Source: Roseibacterium beibuensis
GTDB taxonomy: Bacteria > Pseudomonadota > Alphaproteobacteria > Rhodobacterales > Rhodobacteraceae
Length of the DNA: 64,000 bases
Direction of reading: 5' to 3'
Assembly: GCF_039542305.1 (NCBI RefSeq)
Contig: NZ_BAABHW010000002.1
Span: 310,001-374,000, forward strand
This document shows, in pieces, positions 1 to 11,477 of the stretch. The first letter of the stretch is position 1; the number at the start of each line of letters is the position of its first letter. The translations under genes and the position numbers were made by a program. The notes under the pieces are model-generated. The model made no database searches, had not been told where the DNA came from, and worked only from the letters and a program-made list of their open reading frames with translations.

Positions 1-1358
<1,358 letters not shown>

Positions 1359-1496
1359 TCCCGCGGGCTTGCGGAGCATGGGCCAGCCGCTAATCTTTCG
1401 CCGTCTGTTTACGAGCGGAGCAGGTTGCGTGCGCTGTCCTTCCTCATTGATGCCCGCCATGGAATGCGCGCGCTACAGCTTGCCACACGGTCGGAC

Positions 1497-2120
1497 ATGA
1501 CCCTGCAAAACCGCGTTCTGCCGACAGGCGATATCGTGGCTGCCCCGGCCTATCGCGGGACGCTGACCGGCAATCGCGGGATTCTGCACGACGCGGACAA
1601 AAAACTGGGCGCGCGGCGCTGGACGCATCACGCCTGGATCTGTTGCGAACTCGACTTCAAAGGGCGCCGCAGAGAGCCGATGTCACAACGCAGCTGGACC
1701 GAGTTGTTCTTCCATGATGAGGCGGTTGCGATGGCCGCGGGACACCGCCCCTGCGCCTATTGCCGCCGCAGCGATTACACCACGTTTCTCGACGCGTGGG
1801 AGCGCGGGCATGGCCACAGGCCGAGCGCGAGGCAGCTCGACACGCAGCTTCACGCGCATCGCGTCGACGGGGGCCGTCGAACCCAACGCAGGCATGTCGC
1901 CCGATTGGATGACTTGCCCGATGGGGCCTTCATCCTGCATGACGACACCCCGTGCCTCGTGCTTGGCGAGACGCTGCGCCCCTTCGCCCCCTCGGGATAC
2001 GGGGCATCGCACCGCCGACCGCGCGGTGGCATGGCGCAGGTCTGCACCCCGGCGCCGCTCCTTCCGGTTCTGCGTGCGGGATTTCCGCTGCGCCTTCATC
2101 CTGAACTGGACCGCCGATGA
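1497..2120 (+). CDS. Conserved protein of unknown function with CAYC motif
   Basis: I do not recognise a function. From ATG 1497 the protein has 207 residues. A TTG at 1425 in the same frame, preceded by GGAG, would add 24 residues; I prefer 1497 because the sequence from MTLQNRVLPTGDIVA onward looks like the conserved body. The middle contains CAYCRRSDY, a CxxC pair that could bind metal, in a W-rich and H-rich context. No signal peptide or membrane segment is seen. The stop overlaps the start of the next gene (ATGA at 2117-2120), so the two are probably translationally coupled. Confidence 0.7.
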   Translation: MTLQNRVLPTGDIVAAPAYRGTLTGNRGILHDADKKLGARRWTHHAWICCELDFKGRRREPMSQRSWTELFFHDEAVAMAAGHRPCAYCRRSDYTTFLDAWERGHGHRPSARQLDTQLHAHRVDGGRRTQRRHVARLDDLPDGAFILHDDTPCLVLGETLRPFAPSGYGASHRRPRGGMAQVCTPAPLLPVLRAGFPLRLHPELDRR

Positions 2121-2743
2121 CCCACCAAGCCCCTGACATCGACGGAAAGGACGAGGATGGGGCCGGCACGCTGAATGGCGTGCTGGATGACCTCGAAGCC
2201 TTGGCCGATGGCGCGGACCCCGTCGCCTTCGGTGATATCGTCGAGACCCTCGGCGCGCGCGGGTTCGGCCCGCTCTTGATGATCCTGTCGCTCTTCCTGC
2301 TTGTACCGGTCGGCGCGATCCCGGGTGTTCCCGCCGCGATCGGCCTCGTGGTCGCCGGGATCGGCGCGCAGGTCATTCGGGGTCGCAAGGGCCTGTGGCT
2401 GCCAAAGCGCGTGCGCCGGTTGAACATTGCTGCCCGCGAGGTCAGCCAGGCCATCGGGCTGCTGCGTCCTCGCCTGCAATGGCTGGGCCGCTATCTGCAC
2501 CGACGCTTGACGATCCTTGCGGAAGGTCGCCTGTCTCTCCTCGGGATCGGCATGGTCCTGCTGGTGGTCGGGGTCGCGATGGTGTTCATTGGCTTCGTCC
2601 CGCTTCTGCCGATCCTGCTGGCGCTGCCGGTGCTGGTCTTCGGCATCGGCCTGACCATGCGCGATGGGCTCGTCGTCCTGGTCGGGCATGCGGCGCTCTT
2701 GCCCGCCCTCTTCCTGAGCTGGCGCAACCTCGTCTCGGGCTGA
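2117..2743 (+). CDS. ExoD-family exopolysaccharide synthesis protein
   Basis: Integral membrane protein of the ExoD family, named after a Sinorhizobium protein linked to exopolysaccharide production and alkali tolerance; its biochemical role is unsettled. The 208 residues show an acidic N-terminus, the hallmark segment LGARGFGPLLMILSLFLLVPVGAIPG at about residues 45-70, and a second hydrophobic block at about 140-205. The start overlaps the previous stop by four bases. Family assignment is confident, function is not. Confidence 0.85.
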   Translation: MTHQAPDIDGKDEDGAGTLNGVLDDLEALADGADPVAFGDIVETLGARGFGPLLMILSLFLLVPVGAIPGVPAAIGLVVAGIGAQVIRGRKGLWLPKRVRRLNIAAREVSQAIGLLRPRLQWLGRYLHRRLTILAEGRLSLLGIGMVLLVVGVAMVFIGFVPLLPILLALPVLVFGIGLTMRDGLVVLVGHAALLPALFLSWRNLVSG

Positions 2744-2792
2744 AAGCCTTGGGTCTTTACGAATTCTTAACCTCTGCGCACGACCATTGCGC

Positions 2793-3314
2793 ATGGCCAA
2801 ACTGGGCTGCTTGTTCGTCGTTGTTTCGCTTTTAACCCTCCCCCTGCCAGACATGGCCTTGGCAGAGGGCGGTGGTGTGCTGCGTGCCCCGCAAACGGGG
2901 CTCACCGGCGTTTTCACCGATCAGACCGTGATCTCGCGCGGTGCCCATCACGTGCTGATGGGGCATATCATCGTCGCGACCCGCGGCGGTGAACGCCACA
3001 TCGCGCTCGTCATCCAGCAGCGCCGCGATGGCGTGCATTACCTGCGATATTCCCAGGCCTTCGCGGGCGGCATGGAACTCCCGTTCCGGCGCATGACCGG
3101 CCAGACCTGCAACCATGGCCATTGCCGGGATCGGCCGGTGGGGCTGATCGCGCTTAGCCCCGAGATGCTGCGCCATTTCTCCACGACCGGGCTGACGGCG
3201 CGGCTGACCGGGCGATCGGGGGCCATCGACCTCGTTGTGCCAGCCTCCCTTTTTTCCGAGGCGCACACGCGGGCGAGCGTCACCGGCCTGTTGGAGGATA
3301 ACCCTCCCGACTGA
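2793..3314 (+). CDS. Putative secreted protein, unknown function
   Basis: Function not recognised. The ATG at 2793 gives 173 residues opening with a signal peptide (MAKLGCLFVVVSLLTLPLPDMALA, cleavage likely after ALA). A TTG six bases upstream is possible but less likely. The mature part is basic, mostly beta-like, and carries two Cys in TCNHGHC near its middle. The closing segment runs IDLVVPASLFSEAH. It may belong to an invasion-associated-locus-B-like group, but that is a guess. It stands alone, 49 bp after the ExoD-family gene. Confidence 0.65.
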   Translation: MAKLGCLFVVVSLLTLPLPDMALAEGGGVLRAPQTGLTGVFTDQTVISRGAHHVLMGHIIVATRGGERHIALVIQQRRDGVHYLRYSQAFAGGMELPFRRMTGQTCNHGHCRDRPVGLIALSPEMLRHFSTTGLTARLTGRSGAIDLVVPASLFSEAHTRASVTGLLEDNPPD

Positions 3315-3368
3315 CCCGAACTTCATAAATTTGACTGCGCCCCGGTTTTGGCCTATGTCGCGCCCACT

Positions 3369-3393
3369 CCCTGCGGTCCGCGCAGGGTTCTTC
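3369..3393 (+). terminator. Weak hairpin before the helicase gene
   Basis: Arms CCCTGCG (3369-3375) and CGCAGGG (3381-3387) flank a 5-nt loop and are followed by TTCTTC. It could end the preceding transcript or be a structured helicase leader. The pyrimidine tract is poor. Confidence 0.35.
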
Positions 3394-3467
3394 GCCGCGG
3401 AGCGCGACCGGATATCATGCGCTCCAGTTTTCCACGCCGCGGAACCGCCCGGCATGATTGGACGCAT

Positions 3468-5153
<1,686 letters not shown>

Positions 5154-5171
5154 GACGCCAGGACCGATCCT

Positions 5172-5216
5172 GAAAAAGAAAACGGCGGCCCGAGCGAGGC
5201 CGCCGTTTTCTTTTTC
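5172..5216. terminator. Bidirectional rho-independent terminator, helicase and rnj
   Basis: A perfect 19-bp inverted repeat (5172-5190 and 5198-5216) around a 7-nt loop. Each arm ends in an A- or T-rich stretch, so the hairpin has a U tract in both directions. It lies 18 bp after the helicase stop and 15 bp before the rnj stop. Confidence 0.9.
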
Positions 5217-5231
5217 GCCTTAGTTGACGGC

Positions 5232-6908
5232 TCAACCGGCCATCAGTCGGCTGGTCAAAACGGTGACCTCCGGCTTTTTCCCGATCTCGCTCATGCAGAC
5301 CTGGCGCACGACGCGCTTGACTGCCTCTTCCAGCTTGTCGTCATCGTCGACGGTCTTCGCGTCGAGCCGGGGCAAGAGAGCCGCAAGGTCCTCCTCGATC
5401 ATCTCCGCCAGATCCGCCCCGGTGTTTCCGACCTCGGGCAACCCGCGCAACGCGACCCAGCAATCTTCGAGGATCTCGTCATCCTCATCCACGATCAGGG
5501 CGACGAAGACCACGCCGTTCAGCGCCAGCTTCATCCGATCACGGATGACACCGTCAAACGCCCCGACAAAGGCCGAGCCATCGAGATAGGTTCGCCCGAC
5601 CTCGTGATACTCGACGATCTGGGGGGCGTTGCCCGACAGTTCCACCATTGATCCGTTGGCCGCGACGACACCCTGCATCCCCTTCGACAGGGCCAGCCGG
5701 GCATGTTCGCGCAGATGCCGGAATTCGCCGTGGTTCGGGATCAGGATTTGCGGCCGCAGGATGTCGTGCATCGCCTCCAGGTCGGGCCGGTTCGCATGGC
5801 CCGAGACATGGTAGAAGCCCGCGCTTTCGTCCACGATCTCGACGCCCTTTTCGGCGAGCGCATTCTGGATGCGGGCCACGCCGACCTCGTTGCCGGGGAT
5901 GGTCTTGGAGGAGAACAGGAACGTGTCGCCTTCCTTGAGTTCCAGCCCAAGGTAGCTGCCGCGCGACAGGGCGGCCGAGGCTGCGCGCCGCTCTCCCTGG
6001 CTTCCGGTCACGATCAGCATCAGGTTCTCGCGCGGGATCTCGCTGGCTTCCTCGGGGCTGACCGTCGCGGGAAAGCCGGTCAGGACGCCCGATTCGACCC
6101 CGGCGGCGACCATGCGCTTCATGGCCCGCCCCAGAAGGCAGATCGTACGCCCGTTCGCCGTGCCCGCATCCGCCAGCGTCTTCAGCCGCGCGATGTTCGA
6201 GGCAAAGGTCGTGGCCACGACCATGCCCTTGGCATTCGCCACCAACTCACCAATCGGTTCGGGCAACTGGCTTTCCGAGCGACCGGGATGACGCGAGAAC
6301 ACGTTGGTCGAGTCGCAGATGAAGGCGCGGACGCCATCGGCGGCGATCTGGCCCCACATCTCGGGGTCGAACGGCTCACCCACCACGGGGTTACGGTCGA
6401 TCTTGAAATCACCCGAATGCACAACGCGCCCCTCGGGCGTGTCGATCACCAGCGCCGAGGCTTCGGGGATCGAGTGGCTGACCGGCGCGAACTGCACCTT
6501 GAACGGCCCGGCCTCGATCACGGCGGGATAGGGGCCGGTGACATGCACCTGCAACGGGTCGTGGCCGGCCTCTTCCATCTTGCGCATGGCGTGAATGGCG
6601 GTGAATTTCCGCGCGTAGACCGGCGCGCGCAGACGGCCCCACAGATGCCCCAGCGCGCCGACATGATCTTCGTGAGCGTGGGTGATGAAGATCCCCTCGA
6701 TCCGGTCGGCACGTTCTGCCAGCCAGTCGATATCGGGCAGGATCAGGTCCACACCGGGCTGTCCGTCCATGTCGGGAAAGGCCACGCCCGTATCGACGAC
6801 GATCAAGCGTTCTGCGCCCTGCGGCCCGTAGCCGTAGACGTAGCAATTCATCCCGATCTCCCCCGCGCCGCCGAGGGGGAGGTAGATCAGCCTGTTGCGA
6901 TCGGTCAT
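5232..6908 (-). CDS. rnj: Ribonuclease J
   Basis: Metallo-beta-lactamase/beta-CASP ribonuclease with 5'-3' exonuclease and endonuclease activity, acting in mRNA turnover and rRNA 5' maturation. The 558 residues start MTDRNRLIYLPLGGAGEIGMN, with the zinc motif HAHEDH at 77-82, further metal ligands in VSHSIPEA and HSGDFK, and the beta-CASP and C-terminal domains in the usual order (SGHANRPDL, PNHGEFRHL). Length is normal. The start codon overlaps the coaX stop by 4 bp, so it is the last gene of the transcript nuoN-birA-coaX-rnj. Confidence 0.96.
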   Translation of the reverse strand: MTDRNRLIYLPLGGAGEIGMNCYVYGYGPQGAERLIVVDTGVAFPDMDGQPGVDLILPDIDWLAERADRIEGIFITHAHEDHVGALGHLWGRLRAPVYARKFTAIHAMRKMEEAGHDPLQVHVTGPYPAVIEAGPFKVQFAPVSHSIPEASALVIDTPEGRVVHSGDFKIDRNPVVGEPFDPEMWGQIAADGVRAFICDSTNVFSRHPGRSESQLPEPIGELVANAKGMVVATTFASNIARLKTLADAGTANGRTICLLGRAMKRMVAAGVESGVLTGFPATVSPEEASEIPRENLMLIVTGSQGERRAASAALSRGSYLGLELKEGDTFLFSSKTIPGNEVGVARIQNALAEKGVEIVDESAGFYHVSGHANRPDLEAMHDILRPQILIPNHGEFRHLREHARLALSKGMQGVVAANGSMVELSGNAPQIVEYHEVGRTYLDGSAFVGAFDGVIRDRMKLALNGVVFVALIVDEDDEILEDCWVALRGLPEVGNTGADLAEMIEEDLAALLPRLDAKTVDDDDKLEEAVKRVVRQVCMSEIGKKPEVTVLTSRLMAG

Positions 6909-7684
6909 TTCTGCGCGTGATCCTTATTGTATTGATGGATGACCGTCAGGCCATGCATGGTCAGGTCATCTTCGATATCGTCAAATAGCACATCGCCCTG
7001 CGAGAACAACGAGGCCAGCCCCCCGGTGCCGACGATGCGCATGGGGCGCTCCACCTCTTCGCGGATGCGGTCGCAAATGCCGCGCACCAGCCCGACATAG
7101 CCCCAGAACACGCCCGATTGCATGCAGGCCACGGTGTTCGTGCCGACGACACGCTGCGGTTTCGTCACATCCACATGCGGCAGGGCGGCGGCGGCATGGT
7201 GCAGCGCTTCGAGGCTGAGGTTCACGCCCGGCGCGATCACGCCGCCGATATAGGCCCCGTCATGGTCGACCACATCGAAGGTGGTGGCGGTGCCGAAATC
7301 GACCACGATCAGGTCCCCGCCATGGCGGTCACAGGCCCCGGCGGTGTTGACCAGGCGGTCAGGGCCCACCTGCGTGCCCTCGTCCACGCGGGGGGGATGC
7401 GGCAACAGGCAGTCCGGCTTGCCGACAACCAGCGGGCGCGTGTCGAAATAGCGGTCGCAGAGAACGCGCAGGTTGAACACGACCCTCGGCACGGTCGAGG
7501 AGAGGATGACTTCGGTGATGTCGATATCGAGCTTGTTGTGCTCCATCAGGGTCGAGAACCAGACGTAATACTGGTCGGCTGTCCTCTGATGGTCCGTCGC
7601 GGTGCGCAGCGTGCACAGGAACCGCGCCCCGTCCCATACTGAAAAGACGGTATTGGTGTTGCCGCAATCGATGCACAGAAGCAT
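6905..7684 (-). CDS. coaX: Type III pantothenate kinase
   Basis: Phosphorylates pantothenate, the first step of coenzyme A synthesis; the type III enzyme has an ASKHA fold and is not inhibited by CoA. The 259 residues show the N-terminal phosphate loop MLLCIDCGNTNTVFSVW, the central DFGTATTFDVV, GGVIAPG and the C-terminal GTGGLA segment. Full length. It sits 24 bp after birA and overlaps rnj by 4 bp. Confidence 0.96.
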   Translation of the reverse strand: MLLCIDCGNTNTVFSVWDGARFLCTLRTATDHQRTADQYYVWFSTLMEHNKLDIDITEVILSSTVPRVVFNLRVLCDRYFDTRPLVVGKPDCLLPHPPRVDEGTQVGPDRLVNTAGACDRHGGDLIVVDFGTATTFDVVDHDGAYIGGVIAPGVNLSLEALHHAAAALPHVDVTKPQRVVGTNTVACMQSGVFWGYVGLVRGICDRIREEVERPMRIVGTGGLASLFSQGDVLFDDIEDDLTMHGLTVIHQYNKDHAQK

Positions 7685-7708
7685 GGGCCGCGCCCTCCGT
7701 TGCCCGGG

Positions 7709-8464
7709 TCAGAAAAAGATGTCCGCCGCCGCGATGGTCCGCCGGCCTTTCGGCGTTTCCAACACGAGATTGCCGTCCATGTCCACGTCGGTGAAGGTGC
7801 CGGTGATCTCTTCGCTCGGCAGACGCGCGGTGATGACCTCGCCCAAACGCGCGGCCTTCGAGAGCCACGCGTTGCGGATCGGCGCGAAGCCGTAGGTCGT
7901 GAACTGCGCCTCCAGATCGGCATAGGCGGGTGCCAAGGCGTTCAGGACGTCCTCGGGGCCGACCTGCACCCCGGCATCGGCGGCAAGGCTGACCGGTGCA
8001 ACGGCCGTCGCTTCCAGCGTCGATGGCTCGGGTGCGGCGGCCAGGTTCACGCCGATCCCGATCACCAGATGCGCCAGCCCCCCGCGCCCATCGCCAAGGC
8101 TTTCCAGCAGGATGCCCGCCAGCTTGCCGCCCTTGAGCAGCACGTCGTTCGGCCATTTCAGCGTTAGGTCCGTTGCGGGCACCCCCAGCGCGACCAGTGC
8201 GTCATGCAAGGCCAGGGCCGCCACGAAACTGCGCAGGGCCACCCGTTGCGGCGGTTCCTTGGGATGCAGGATCAGCGACGCGGCGAAATTGCCCGCGGGC
8301 ATGGACCACGCCCGGCCGCGGCGACCGCGCCCTGCGGTCTGTTCAAGCGCAAGCACCCATTCCGGGCCAAGCGCCGAGGGCGCGCGCCGGGCGGCCTCGG
8401 CCATGGTGCTGTCGGTGCTGGGCAGGACATGGCGCCCGACGCCTTCGGGCCAGGCCAAACTCAT
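7709..8464 (-). CDS. birA: Biotin--[acetyl-CoA carboxylase] ligase
   Basis: Activates biotin to biotinyl-AMP and attaches it to the lysine of biotin carrier domains such as AccB and the MccA encoded at 36207-38156. The 251 residues contain the catalytic loop GRGRRGRAW and the KWPNDVLL...GKLAGIL core, followed by the small C-terminal domain. There is no N-terminal helix-turn-helix, so this is a group I enzyme without repressor function. It abuts the nuoN stop directly, giving tight coupling to the complex I genes. Confidence 0.95.
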   Translation of the reverse strand: MSLAWPEGVGRHVLPSTDSTMAEAARRAPSALGPEWVLALEQTAGRGRRGRAWSMPAGNFAASLILHPKEPPQRVALRSFVAALALHDALVALGVPATDLTLKWPNDVLLKGGKLAGILLESLGDGRGGLAHLVIGIGVNLAAAPEPSTLEATAVAPVSLAADAGVQVGPEDVLNALAPAYADLEAQFTTYGFAPIRNAWLSKAARLGEVITARLPSEEITGTFTDVDMDGNLVLETPKGRRTIAAADIFF

Positions 8465-9913
8465 TCAGCGCAGCAGGATTTCGGCTGCATGCGCAGCGCT
8501 GGCTTCAAGACCGAACAGGTTGATCCCCGGAAGCCAGGCCAGCCCGATGATGGCCGCGCACGCGACAAGCGCGACATAGGGAACGAGGCTCATCTTGCCG
8601 TCGATCTCCTCGCGGGTTTCGCCGAAATACATCAGGTAGACGATCCGCAGGTAGTAATAGGCGCCGATCACCGACGCGATCACACCGGCAATCGCAAGCC
8701 ACGCCATGTCGGCCTCGATCGCGGCCAGAAGCACGGCGTATTTGCCGAAGAACCCGACCAGCGGCGGCACGCCTGCAAGGCTGAACATCAAGACCAGAAG
8801 CGCCAGCGCCTTGGCCGGTTCCCGGCTGGCGAAACTCGACAGCGCACTGATTTGCGTCACCGAGCGCCCGTCCTTGCCCATCGTCATGATGAAGGCGAAG
8901 GTGCCCATGTTCATGGTCACGTAGATCGCCATGTAGATCAGCATCGCCTCGACACCCTGCGCGGTGCCGGCCGCAAGGCCCATCAGCGCAAAGCCCATGT
9001 GCGAGATCGAGGAATAGGCCATCAGGCGCTTGATATCCGTCTGCCCGATGGCGGCGATGGCGCCAAGGAACATCGACAGCACGGCAAGGAAGGCCACGAT
9101 CTGCTGCCATTGATCGACCACCCCACCGAAGGCGTCATGCACGACGCGGGCAAAGAGCGCCATGGCCGCAACCTTCGGCGCGGTCGAGAACAGCGCCGTG
9201 ATCGCCGTGGGGGAGCCTTCGTAGACGTCCGGCGTCCACATGTGGAACGGGGCGGCCGACACCTTGAAGGCCAGCGCCGAGATCACGAAGACCAGACCGA
9301 ACAGAAGCCCCAGCGAGATGTCGTCGCCCGACGCCGCTGCAATGATGCCCTCGAAGGCCGTGGTGCCCGCGTAGCCATAGGTGAGCGATGCGCCATACAG
9401 GAACAGGCCCGAGGACAGCGCGCCGAGGACGAAATACTTCAGGCCCGCTTCGGTCGAGCGCACGCTGTCGCGGCGCACGGCGGCCACCACGTAAAGGGCC
9501 AGCGATTGCAGCTCGAGCCCCATGTAAAGCGTGATCAGGTCGCCCGCCGAGACCATCACCATCATGCCCACGACGGCCAGAACCATCAGGATCGGGTATT
9601 CGAAACGCAGCAGGTCGTGTTTGACCATGTAGTCCAGGCCGATCAGCAGCACGGCTGCCGCGGCGAACAGGATCGTGACCTTGGCAAAGCGCGAGAAGGC
9701 GTCATCGACGAACATGCCGTCGAAGGCCGGGTTCTGCCCGCCCCCGGTCACGGCGATGTAGAAGCCCATGATCGCCAGGACCAGCGCCGTGGCCCAGGTC
9801 AGGGCCGGTGCCATCGCGTCCTTCGACGTGTAGACCGCCAGCATCATGGCCCCCATCGCGTAAAGCGACAGGACGATTTCGGGGATCAGGATGGAGAGAT
9901 CGGCACCGATCAT
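8465..9913 (-). CDS. nuoN: NADH-quinone oxidoreductase subunit N
   Basis: Antiporter-like proton-pumping subunit of the complex I membrane arm. The 482 residues are almost continuously hydrophobic, about 14 membrane segments. The conserved antiporter core is visible (SAAPFHMWTPDVYEGSPT, and LMAYSSISHMGFALMGL containing the broken helix). Length matches the family. The start is 9 bp after the nuoM stop. Confidence 0.97.
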   Translation of the reverse strand: MIGADLSILIPEIVLSLYAMGAMMLAVYTSKDAMAPALTWATALVLAIMGFYIAVTGGGQNPAFDGMFVDDAFSRFAKVTILFAAAAVLLIGLDYMVKHDLLRFEYPILMVLAVVGMMVMVSAGDLITLYMGLELQSLALYVVAAVRRDSVRSTEAGLKYFVLGALSSGLFLYGASLTYGYAGTTAFEGIIAAASGDDISLGLLFGLVFVISALAFKVSAAPFHMWTPDVYEGSPTAITALFSTAPKVAAMALFARVVHDAFGGVVDQWQQIVAFLAVLSMFLGAIAAIGQTDIKRLMAYSSISHMGFALMGLAAGTAQGVEAMLIYMAIYVTMNMGTFAFIMTMGKDGRSVTQISALSSFASREPAKALALLVLMFSLAGVPPLVGFFGKYAVLLAAIEADMAWLAIAGVIASVIGAYYYLRIVYLMYFGETREEIDGKMSLVPYVALVACAAIIGLAWLPGINLFGLEASAAHAAEILLR

Positions 9914-9922
9914 CGGATCACC

Positions 9923-11467
9923 TCAGTGGTTGGCGGCGACATGCGTGCCGGGGACGTGGTTGGCCACCGCGATGTCGTATTGCGTCAGGAGCGCCTCGAC
10001 CGACGGTCCGATGATGTCGGTGACAAGGCTGGGATACACGCCGAGCAGGAGCGTCATGACCACGAGCGGCGCAAAGATCGCCTTCTCGCGGCGGGTCATG
10101 TCGGTGATCGACTTCAGGCTTTCCTTGATCAGGTCGCCAAAGACCACCCGGCGATAGAGCCAGAGCGCATAGGCTGCCGACAGGATCACGCCGGTCGTGG
10201 CGATCAGGCCCACCCAGGTGTTGACCTGGAACACACCCATCAGCGTCAGGAATTCACCGACGAAGCCCGAGGTGCCGGGCAGGCCGACATTGGCCATGGT
10301 GAAGAGCATGAAGATCAGCGCATAGGCCGGCATCCGCACGGCAAGCCCGCCATAGGCGTCGATCTCGCGCGTGTGCATCCGATCGTAGATCACGCCGACG
10401 CACAGGAACAGCGCACCCGAAACGAAACCGTGGCTGATCATCTGGAAGATCGCGCCGTCCACGCCCTGCTGGTTGGCCGCGAAGATCCCCATCGTGACAT
10501 AGCCCATATGGGCGACCGACGAATAGGCGATCAGCTTCTTCATGTCCTCCTGCACCATCGCGACAAGCGAGGTGTAGACGATGGCGATGACCGACAGCCA
10601 CAGAACGAAGGGCGCCATGAGGTCCGAGGCGACGGGGAACATCGGCAGGCTGAACCGCAGGAAACCGTAGCCCCCCATCTTCAGCAGGATCGCCGCCAGC
10701 ACGACCGAGCCGGCCGTCGGCGCCTGCACGTGGGCATCCGGCAACCAGGTGTGCACCGGCCACATCGGCATCTTGACCGCGAAGCTGGCGAAGAAGGCGA
10801 CCCAAAGCAGCGTCTGCACCCCGCCGGCCACCTGCCAGCCCATCACCGTGATCGGGCCCGCGTTGAACTGGTGGTTCAGCAAGCTCGGGATATCGGTCGT
10901 GCCCGCATCCACATACATCGTGATCATCGCGACCAGCATCAGGACCGAGCCGAGGAAGGTGTAGAGGAAGAACTTGAAGGCCGCGTAGATGCGGTCCTTG
11001 CCGCCCCAGATCCCGATGATCAGGAACATGGGGATCAGGCCGGCCTCGAAGAACAGGTAGAACAGCACAAGGTCCAGTGCCACGAACACGCCGAGCATCA
11101 GCGTCTCGAGCACCAGCATGGCGATCATGTATTCCTTCACGCGGTGCGTCACGCCCCAGCAGGCCGCGATGGTCAGCGGCATCAGGAAGGTCGTCAGCAT
11201 CACGAACAGGACCGAGATGCCATCGACCCCGACCTTGTAGGTCAGGCCGAACATCCACTCGGTCTCCTCGACCAGCTGGAAGCCGGTGTTCGAGGCATCG
11301 AACTGCACCAGGATGAAGATCGAGGTGATGAAGGTCGCCGTGGTCGCGGCCAGCGCCAGGCGCTTGGCGTTCAGCTGCGCGGCCTCGTCCTCGCCGCGCA
11401 GGAACACGGCAAGGATCAGCGCCGCAACCAGCGGGAGGAAGGTGACGATGGAAAGAAGATTGTCCAT
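9923..11467 (-). CDS. nuoM: NADH-quinone oxidoreductase subunit M
   Basis: Second antiporter-like proton-pumping subunit of complex I. The 514 residues show MPMWPVHTWLPDAHVQAPTAGS with the channel Lys/His region and LIAYSSVAHMGYVTMGI. About 14 transmembrane segments; the family length is usual. It lies between nuoL (10 bp upstream) and nuoN (9 bp downstream). No oddity seen. Confidence 0.97.
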   Translation of the reverse strand: MDNLLSIVTFLPLVAALILAVFLRGEDEAAQLNAKRLALAATTATFITSIFILVQFDASNTGFQLVEETEWMFGLTYKVGVDGISVLFVMLTTFLMPLTIAACWGVTHRVKEYMIAMLVLETLMLGVFVALDLVLFYLFFEAGLIPMFLIIGIWGGKDRIYAAFKFFLYTFLGSVLMLVAMITMYVDAGTTDIPSLLNHQFNAGPITVMGWQVAGGVQTLLWVAFFASFAVKMPMWPVHTWLPDAHVQAPTAGSVVLAAILLKMGGYGFLRFSLPMFPVASDLMAPFVLWLSVIAIVYTSLVAMVQEDMKKLIAYSSVAHMGYVTMGIFAANQQGVDGAIFQMISHGFVSGALFLCVGVIYDRMHTREIDAYGGLAVRMPAYALIFMLFTMANVGLPGTSGFVGEFLTLMGVFQVNTWVGLIATTGVILSAAYALWLYRRVVFGDLIKESLKSITDMTRREKAIFAPLVVMTLLLGVYPSLVTDIIGPSVEALLTQYDIAVANHVPGTHVAANH

Positions 11468-11477
11468 GGATCCGACC